Part shown: positions 21,830 to 27,928 of the stretch, piece by piece | Layout: each line of letters begins with the position of its first letter | Position numbering within the stretch: the first letter of the stretch is position 1 | DNA from: Anaerolineae bacterium | GTDB lineage: Bacteria; Chloroflexota; Anaerolineae; JAFGEY01 | Assembly: GCA_016929775.1 (NCBI GenBank) | Contig: JAFGIE010000023.1 | Span: 1 to 27,928, forward strand | Length of the DNA: 27,928 nt | Direction of reading: 5' to 3' | Program-made: the position numbers and the translations under genes | The notes under the pieces: generated by a model | Told to the model about the DNA's origin: nothing | The model's database searches: none | The model's input: only the letters and a program-made list of their open reading frames with translations

Positions 21830-22353
21830 GTCGCTGTGATCTCCAGAGTAGCGGCCCACGGTGATGCCGATAGGGTGCGGACAATCTGCGGCCTACTCTT
21901 GTCTGAGGCTGAGGGCATTCGCAGTAGACCGAGTGGAGTCCATACGGTGCTCGCTATCGCGCGCGAGGCGTCCCACTGAGCGCTCAGACTGCACGTGCGG
22001 GCAACACGGGGGTCGAACCAGTGTGCATCCGCGACACCGAGGGTAGCAAAGACTTCCCTGCCTTGTGCCTTGGAATCCCGGTCCGTAGGCGGACGCGTGA
22101 AAAGCAGGAAAACGTGGTATAATGATCGATGTAGTGGGACCTGAGTACAGAGCCTGAACCGGGACAATGTATGGCGAGTGCAGCTCGCTACCTGTTGGCG
22201 AACGCTACGCGTAAGACGCCGGACGATGAGATGACTGTGTGGCAACTGCGCGAAGGTCGAGCGGGAGAGCATTGTTCGGACGATAGAGTTCGGCTCTAGA
22301 CATGACTTGGCACATTTTGTGCAGCCAGAAGGGGGGAAGGAGAGGGCTACTCT
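21830..22353 (+). other. Non-coding stretch of about 520 bases ahead of the lipoprotein gene
   Basis: I see no convincing gene here. The base use is more even than in neighbouring genes. A minus frame covering 21826-22272 (148 residues) is rich in Ser/Arg/Thr with no family resemblance and no start signal, so I leave it out. A plus-strand frame at 22171-22299 gives 42 residues but lacks a Shine-Dalgarno. The extended -10 promoter at 22115-22123 implies a long leader of about 220 bases. AAGGAGAGG lies 8 bases before ATG 22354. Confidence 0.5.
22115..22123 (+). promoter_or_regulatory. Extended -10 promoter of the lipoprotein gene
   Basis: TGG-TATAAT, a perfect -10 with the TGn extension. No good -35 is visible at 15-18 bp, which is usual for extended -10 promoters. 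The start of transcription would be near 22130. Confidence 0.6.
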
Positions 22354-23421
22354 ATGCGGAGCACACTTGGGGTTCTAGTGGTGTTGACGCTCGCGGCATG
22401 TGCTAGCCCAGCACCGACCTACACACCCTACCCAACCTACACGCCGTTCCCGACGTGGACATTGCTGCCTCCGACGGATACGCCGAACCCACCAGCAACG
22501 CCGACCACGGTACCTACACCAACGACTGTGCCGGAACCGACAAGCACTCCGACGCCCGTTCTGCCACGTGGGCGTGCTCGTGCACCTGCGCTGTTGAGAG
22601 CAGGTCCAGGTGGCGTGTACGAGCAGCTAGGGGTCCTAGGGCAAGGGGCGGAGGTGGTGGTCCTTGGCGTGACGAGTGACAAGTACTACTTGGTCAGGGT
22701 CAATTCCACGGTGACTGGGTGGGTCCCCAAGAACTTCGTTGACCTTCTTGAGCCAGATCGCCAAGTACCCACGGTTGCCGTGTCGGATCTACCACCGACG
22801 CCGTGCCCAACGCGGACACCGACTCCGTCAAGGACGCCAACGCCTACGAAGACGCCGCTACCCACAAGTACGCCTGGCCCGACGCCTACGCCCACCTACA
22901 CGCCTGATATCTCTGCTACCGCGACAGCAGACGCCAGAACGGTCCTGACACGGCCCCGAGGTGATGGATACTACTTGGTCGGCATTGCCATCGCTCCCGG
23001 CAAGTGGCGCTCCGGCGGCTCAGGTGAAGACTGCTACTGGGCGCGCTTGGACTCCAAGCAGAACATACTTGACAACCACTTTGGCCTCGCCGGTGGCACC
23101 GTCAATGTCCGCTCCTCAGACTACGAGGTGTTGTTTGAGGGTTGTGGAACATGGGAATGGGTCGAGGAGTCAGCCCGGGCCCTCCTTCCCAATGCTGCGT
23201 CTTCAAAAGAAAGTGGCTTCTATACAGTTGGCGAGGAGATCGTCCCGGGGAGATGGAAGTCGATGGGCACGGGCGATAGCTGCTATTGGGCACGGCTTGA
23301 CGGGAACCAGGAGATCCTTGACAACCACTTTGGCCTCGCTGGAGGGACTGTGACCATTCTCGCTACAGACTACGAGGTGCAGTTTGAGGATTGCGGCACT
23401 TGGGAATACCTTGGCCCATAG
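22354..23421 (+). CDS. Surface lipoprotein with Pro/Thr linkers, SH3-like domain and two tandem C-terminal domains
   Basis: A 355-residue lipoprotein. The signal peptide ends in the lipobox LAAC (Cys16). A Pro/Thr/Tyr-rich linker (19-70) leads to a bacterial SH3-like domain (about 75-132) with LRAGPGGVYEQLGVLGQGAEV and the closing GWVPKNFVDL. A second Pro/Thr linker follows (147-183). The C-terminus holds two copies of a domain of about 67 residues (204-270 and 287-353), each with YxVGxxIxPGxW, CYWARLD, DNHFGLAGGTV, and a late CGTWE. Each copy has two cysteines that could pair outside the cell. Such linkers mark Anaerolineae surface proteins. The codon use is less GC-rich than in neighbours. 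It is monocistronic; the ligand is unknown, with cell-wall or glycan binding a reasonable guess. Confidence 0.9.
   Translation: MRSTLGVLVVLTLAACASPAPTYTPYPTYTPFPTWTLLPPTDTPNPPATPTTVPTPTTVPEPTSTPTPVLPRGRARAPALLRAGPGGVYEQLGVLGQGAEVVVLGVTSDKYYLVRVNSTVTGWVPKNFVDLLEPDRQVPTVAVSDLPPTPCPTRTPTPSRTPTPTKTPLPTSTPGPTPTPTYTPDISATATADARTVLTRPRGDGYYLVGIAIAPGKWRSGGSGEDCYWARLDSKQNILDNHFGLAGGTVNVRSSDYEVLFEGCGTWEWVEESARALLPNAASSKESGFYTVGEEIVPGRWKSMGTGDSCYWARLDGNQEILDNHFGLAGGTVTILATDYEVQFEDCGTWEYLGP
22963..23412 (+). repeat. Two direct repeats encoding the tandem domain
   Basis: The units at 22963-23163 and 23212-23412 encode the two C-terminal domains of the lipoprotein, offset by 249 bases. A 23-base stretch is identical in both (23068-23090 and 23317-23339), so the duplication is recent or the copies are kept alike by gene conversion. 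Confidence 0.85.
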
Positions 23422-23559
23422 GAACTCGATAGCTTGTGCCGTACGCCGAGAGTGCTTAACTCATCGCGGCTATTGTGTGCCTCGCGTGTCGAATACCGGA
23501 CAAGGCAAAGAACCGCGAAACTGAATGGCACAAGCTCACAGTCTACTCATACCTGCCCG

Positions 23560-24588
23560 CTACCAGGTCACTGGCACCGAGCAGCCCTGCCCTGCGCTCT
23601 CGATCGCCCCAAACACCATCGCCAGGCTCCGGATGTTGTCGCTGCCGACCGTCTCGGGCACGCGTCCCGTGCGCACGCAGTCGACAAAGTCGGCGATCTG
23701 TCCCCCGTGGCCCCCGATCCGGTCGCCCGCATCGAGCGGCGGGATCGCCACGTCGCGCCACTCGGAGCGAAAGCCCCCCGTCTTGGCGACGACCTGCGCC
23801 GCGAACCCGTCCCCGCCATCCCAGGTCACGGTGCCGCGCTCGCCGACCACGCGCCAGTCGCACTCCCAGCTCGTGTTCACCCCTTCGGCGCACCAGCTGC
23901 CGCGGTAGGTGTAGACCAGGCCCCCACTCATCTCGAATACCGCGACCGCCGAGGCGTCGTGATCGTACCACGAGCCTGGCGGGTTCCACTCTTTGCAGTA
24001 CACGGCGACCGGGTCGGCGTCGGCGATCAGACGTGCGGCGTCGAACGTGTGGATCGCCATGTCGAGCAGCAGCACGTGCTCCATGCGGTCGCGGAATCCG
24101 CCAAAGTGCGCGCCGATGTAAAAGTCGCTGTTCACCGTCGTGACCCGCCCGATCGTGCCCGCGCGGAGTGTGCGGCTCAGGCGCCGGATCCCAGCCTGGT
24201 AGCGGCGGTTCTGGATCACGGCGAACAGCCGGTCCGCCTCCGCCGCGGCGGCGACGATCTCGCGCGCGCTGTCCATCGAGTCCGCCAGTGGTTTCTCGCT
24301 CAGCACGTGGCAGCCGCGTGCGAGCGCTGCGAGCGTCACCGCTTGGTGTGCCTCAGGGACCGTGCAGTTAAAGACCACGTCCGGTTCGAGCTGGTCGAGT
24401 ACGGCGCCCAAGTCGCTGTCGATCAGCGCCTCGTCCAGCCCAAACTGCGCCGCGCGCGCCTCCGCCGCCTCGCGGGCGATGTCTACCAACCCGGCGATGC
24501 GCAGCCCGGGGACCTGCGCGCTTGCCTCCAACCAGGCGCGGCTGATGCCACCGCAGCCCACCAAGACCGCATCGACGTGTTGTGCCAT
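23560..24588 (-). CDS. Gfo/Idh/MocA family oxidoreductase
   Basis: A 342-residue NAD(P)-dependent sugar or cyclitol dehydrogenase. The Rossmann domain starts VDAVLVGCGGISRAWL (GxGxxx, 11-16). CHVLSEKPLADS has the EKP signature (98-100) with the catalytic Lys. The C-terminal domain includes LLLDMAIHTFDAARLI with the family HxxD/H region, and GGHGGQIADFVDCVRTGR. ATG 24588 immediately follows the stop of the upstream nitroreductase gene (TAGATG), with GGAGG inside that gene 8 bases before it, so the two are translationally coupled. It is the last gene of the unit; the 138-base gap beyond its stop shows no gene and no strong terminator. The substrate is unknown. Confidence 0.93.
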   Translation of the reverse strand: MAQHVDAVLVGCGGISRAWLEASAQVPGLRIAGLVDIAREAAEARAAQFGLDEALIDSDLGAVLDQLEPDVVFNCTVPEAHQAVTLAALARGCHVLSEKPLADSMDSAREIVAAAAEADRLFAVIQNRRYQAGIRRLSRTLRAGTIGRVTTVNSDFYIGAHFGGFRDRMEHVLLLDMAIHTFDAARLIADADPVAVYCKEWNPPGSWYDHDASAVAVFEMSGGLVYTYRGSWCAEGVNTSWECDWRVVGERGTVTWDGGDGFAAQVVAKTGGFRSEWRDVAIPPLDAGDRIGGHGGQIADFVDCVRTGRVPETVGSDNIRSLAMVFGAIESAGQGCSVPVTW

Positions 24589-25458
24589 CTACTTGTCCTC
24601 CACCCAGCTCGCCACGTAGGTCGTGGCGGCATCCGGTGTCTCGATCGGCGGCGCTGCGATCGCCCACTTCCCCGCCAACCGCTGCTCTGCGGCGCTCAGC
24701 GCAAAGTGGCACATCGCGATCCCGATGTCCACCCGCTGCACGCCACTGGCGCCCTTGACGGCGCTGGCAGCAGCCTGGTAGTGCGGACTGCCCCGCAGGT
24801 AAAAGTGCCACGCACCGTCGGCGCGCACCACGCGCCACGGCTGCCGGTTCGACGCCGACGGCGCCGCGCGCACCATCGCCAGCGGTACGGCATAGGGACC
24901 CGCCTCCTGTGGCGCGAGCGGCGTCTGGAACCCGCCGTCATAGAACAACCGCCCCCACGGTATGCGCCGGTCTGCGCGCACGCCGACGCGGATCAGCCCG
25001 TCGACCACGCGCGGTCTCTGGGCGGCATAGCCGACGGCGATCACGGCGGGCATGGTTTCGTCCTCGCGCAGCGCGATCCGCTCCGCGAAGCGACTGCGCG
25101 TGAACGTGCCCGCCAGCCAACAGGTGCCCAGGCCCAGGTCGGTCGCATAGAGAACGGCTTGCTCCATCAGGTAGCCGATGTCCTCGAGGTCGCGTTCTCC
25201 CTCCTGGACCGCGCCGGCGATGTACGCCGGCACGCCCTTGAGGAACCCATAGGTGCCCAGACCGCGCAGGATCGCCGGGTCCTCGCGCGTCGCCGCCACC
25301 AGCTCGAAGCGTGCGCGCGCGCCAAAGGGCCCGGTCGCTGCCGCCCCCAGGAACGCTACGAGGCGCCGCGTCAGGTCCTCGCCGAGCGGGCTTCCGCTGA
25401 AGGTGCGGCACGAGTAGCGCCTCTGGACCAGCTCTGCCAAGGGCACACTGAACGCCAT
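24589..25458 (-). CDS. Nitroreductase family protein (TM1586-like)
   Basis: A 289-residue flavin-dependent nitroreductase-fold protein. The N-terminus, VPLAELVQRRYSCRTFSGSPL, carries the RRSxRxF-type FMN phosphate site. DIGYLMEQAVLYATDLGLGTCWLAG is the central family helix. The C-terminal half repeats the fold in a single chain (PLAMVRAAPSASNRQPWRVV, then VDIGIAMCHFALSA), as in the TM1586-type nitroreductases, so it resembles a fused dimer. ATG 25458 has a purine-rich GGAGAGAGAG upstream; the longer frame to 25737 enters the PFP gene and is not used. It lies between PFP and the Gfo/Idh gene. The electron acceptor is unknown. Confidence 0.85.
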   Translation of the reverse strand: MAFSVPLAELVQRRYSCRTFSGSPLGEDLTRRLVAFLGAAATGPFGARARFELVAATREDPAILRGLGTYGFLKGVPAYIAGAVQEGERDLEDIGYLMEQAVLYATDLGLGTCWLAGTFTRSRFAERIALREDETMPAVIAVGYAAQRPRVVDGLIRVGVRADRRIPWGRLFYDGGFQTPLAPQEAGPYAVPLAMVRAAPSASNRQPWRVVRADGAWHFYLRGSPHYQAAASAVKGASGVQRVDIGIAMCHFALSAAEQRLAGKWAIAAPPIETPDAATTYVASWVEDK

Positions 25459-25494
25459 ATCACTCTCTCTCCGAGGGACGGATGCCCCCATCGC

Positions 25495-25534
25495 ACGAGC
25501 CTGGCTCGTCACGCCGGCGGCGCCCGAGCCAGGC
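25495..25534. terminator. GC-rich hairpin between PFP and nitroreductase genes
   Basis: GCCTGGCTCG (25499-25508) and CGAGCCAGGC (25525-25534) pair over 10 bp with a 16-base loop. The first arm can also fold on itself (ACGAGCC-T-GGCTCGT). There is no T run on either strand, so it may only reduce read-through from PFP, or act as an RNA stabiliser. Confidence 0.4.
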
Positions 25535-25556
25535 CCGTGGTAGGTCACGCTGTTGT

Positions 25557-26849
25557 CTATCCGCGATACGCCTGTGGCACATAGGGCGCCAGCTTTTGCG
25601 GCGCCATGATCGGCGCGATGCGGGCAAAGCGCTGTCGTCCGTCGATCAGCGGGATGCTGGGCCATCCGTCGCCGATCAGCGGGCGCGCGTAAGCCACGAA
25701 CGCATCGGTCACATCGGTCCCGCCCTCTGCGATCCACGCCGCAGGGAAAGCGCGCTCCGAGTTTGCGACCAGCTCGAGCGGCACCTTGTCGTAACGCACG
25801 TGGTAGATCGCGCCTGGCGAGCGGAGCAGGGTCGACATGTAGCCCGACCCGTCCTCTGCCGCAACCAGGGCAGCCTTTTGGCCAACCTTGTACGCCTCCT
25901 CGATGTCGACCGTCGAGGCGTAGATCATGTTGTGCCGTTGATCGGTGCCTGGCACGTTGCCGCGCGCCGAGCCGCGCGCGGCAAGGCCCACCTCGTTCAA
26001 GTAGTTGACGACGATCTGCTCGACCGTGGTCTCGCTCGCGCTGAACATGGTGTGGCCGAAGGAGTCGCGGCGCTCGCCGATGCTGCCGACGTCAAAGCCC
26101 TCGCTGATCACGACGATCGCCCGCCCCCGCTGGCGCAGCATGTCGTTCACCCCGTCCGCCAGCGCCTCCATGCCGAGGTTGGACTCGCGCATGTAGATCA
26201 AGAGCGGCATCTCGCGATCGGGGTCCGCCAGGCGCGCCGCCGCCGGGATGTAGCCGATCTTGCGCCCCATAGCCTGCATCACCAGGACCGGGTCGGCAGG
26301 GCTGGAGCCGGCGTTCTCCTCGTTGGCATTCTGTACCATGAGCGCCCAGTACCGCGCCACAGAGCCATAGCCCGGCGTGTGGTCGATCAGCTCGAACGCG
26401 CTGTCGCCCACGTCGTTGTCGATCGTCTTGGGCACGCCCGTCGCGATCAGGTCCAGCCCCTGTTCGTGCGCGAGTTGGGCGATCTTGTGCGCCGTGTCCA
26501 TCGAGTCGTTGCCGCCGTTGTAAAAGAACGCGCCGATGTCGTGCGCTCTGAACACGTCGATCACGCGCGCAAAGTCCTCGACCTGGTCGTCCTTGAGCTT
26601 GTAGCGGCATGTGCCGATCGCCCCGGCGGCAGGCGTGGTGCCCAGCAGCGCGATCTCTTCGGCGGGCTGCGCCGACATGTCGATCAGCTCTTCTTTGAGC
26701 ACGCCTTCGATCCCGTGGAAACCGGCATACACCGTCCCGTACACGTCGGGCATCGCCATACACGTCTCGACGACGCCGCGCAGCGAGCTGTTGATCACGG
26801 GCGACGGACCGCCCGACTGCGCTACGACGACGTTCCTCGGTTTTGGCAT
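25557..26849 (-). CDS. pfp: Diphosphate-dependent 6-phosphofructokinase
   Basis: A 430-residue phosphofructokinase that interconverts fructose-6-phosphate and fructose-1,6-bisphosphate with PPi. The N-terminal QSGGPSPVINSSLRG binds the phosphoryl donor. The two residues that set donor choice are visible. GGNDS (112-116) has Asp where ATP enzymes have the Gly of GGDGS, and PKTIDND (140-146) has Lys where ATP enzymes have Gly. Both favour PPi. MGRKIGYIPAAARLA is the substrate-binding MGR block, and ISEGFDVG follows. The first position of the donor loop is Asn rather than the usual Asp. ATG 26849 has GAGG with a 5-base spacer. It lies 29 bases after the 6-phosphogluconate dehydrogenase stop, so glycolysis and pentose phosphate genes are linked here. 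Confidence 0.93.
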   Translation of the reverse strand: MPKPRNVVVAQSGGPSPVINSSLRGVVETCMAMPDVYGTVYAGFHGIEGVLKEELIDMSAQPAEEIALLGTTPAAGAIGTCRYKLKDDQVEDFARVIDVFRAHDIGAFFYNGGNDSMDTAHKIAQLAHEQGLDLIATGVPKTIDNDVGDSAFELIDHTPGYGSVARYWALMVQNANEENAGSSPADPVLVMQAMGRKIGYIPAAARLADPDREMPLLIYMRESNLGMEALADGVNDMLRQRGRAIVVISEGFDVGSIGERRDSFGHTMFSASETTVEQIVVNYLNEVGLAARGSARGNVPGTDQRHNMIYASTVDIEEAYKVGQKAALVAAEDGSGYMSTLLRSPGAIYHVRYDKVPLELVANSERAFPAAWIAEGGTDVTDAFVAYARPLIGDGWPSIPLIDGRQRFARIAPIMAPQKLAPYVPQAYRG

Positions 26850-26878
26850 CGTGTCCTCTCTTCCCCCTGCGGGGCGCG

Positions 26879-27928
<1,050 letters not shown>

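Noticed and set aside
21826..22272. Minus-strand 148-codon open frame
   Set aside because: No Shine-Dalgarno, no recognisable motif, overlaps the isomerase promoter, and has Ser/Arg/Thr-rich composition.
22420..22900. ACC/CCN-rich stretch as a DNA-level repeat element
   Set aside because: It is explained by the two Pro/Thr-rich linkers of the lipoprotein.
23434..25584. Plus-strand open frame of 716 codons
   Set aside because: It is antisense to the Gfo/Idh and nitroreductase genes, both of which have full family motifs and Shine-Dalgarno sites.

Overview
The window looks like chromosomal DNA from a member of the Chloroflexota, probably of Anaerolineae type. The reasons are high GC content, a surface lipoprotein with Pro/Thr-rich TYTPYPTYTPFPT-style linkers, an archaeal-type protein disulfide oxidoreductase next to thioredoxin reductase, a PPi-type phosphofructokinase, and single-domain enzymes typical of that phylum. 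This assignment is inference from gene content, since there is no rRNA to confirm it. I see no tRNA, rRNA, CRISPR array, integrase or insertion sequence. Recognisable sigma70-type promoters (TTGACN, 16-17 bp, TANNNT) lie before several transcription units.

Layout. 1-2.2 kb (+): the 3' end of a probable solute-binding protein, a strong hairpin, a 2.5-copy 18-bp operator-like repeat, then an ABC ATPase with degenerate catalytic motifs and its ABC-2 type permease. 2.2-4.2 kb (-): a compact redox operon, PDO then trxB then osmC, with overlapping genes and its own promoter. 4.5-11.8 kb (-): a run of six genes from one promoter, dprA, an active and an inactive M16 peptidase subunit, mannose-1-phosphate guanylyltransferase, a class V aminotransferase and a DUF1015 protein. 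11.9-12.7 kb (+): bL25/Ctc with promoter and terminator. 12.7-14.2 kb: a divergent pair, CPBP membrane protein (-) and SAM methyltransferase (+), only 26 bp apart. 14.2-17.2 kb (-): a Tat-exported 5'-nucleotidase-like lipoprotein and a GPH-family sugar symporter.

17.3-19.5 kb (+) is a decaying accessory strip. It has a good promoter, a broken unrecognised gene, an intact HEAT-like gene, an intact HD phosphohydrolase and a broken GNAT acetyltransferase. 19.5-21.7 kb (-) is an operon of a TIM-barrel sugar isomerase, a Nudix hydrolase and a UroD-family protein. 21.8-23.4 kb (+) is a stretch with less GC-biased codon use: about 0.5 kb of probable leader and a lipoprotein with an SH3-like domain and two near-identical C-terminal domains. 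23.6-27.9 kb (-) is a carbon and redox cluster: 6-phosphogluconate dehydrogenase (cut by the window end), PPi-phosphofructokinase, a nitroreductase-family protein and a Gfo/Idh/MocA oxidoreductase.

Most genes are ordinary central and sugar metabolism. The parts most worth a second look are the degenerate ABC ATPase with its repeat operator, the PDO-TrxB-OsmC operon, the aminotransferase-DUF1015 pair, the isomerase-Nudix-UroD operon, and the two pseudogenes flanking intact HEAT and HD genes.
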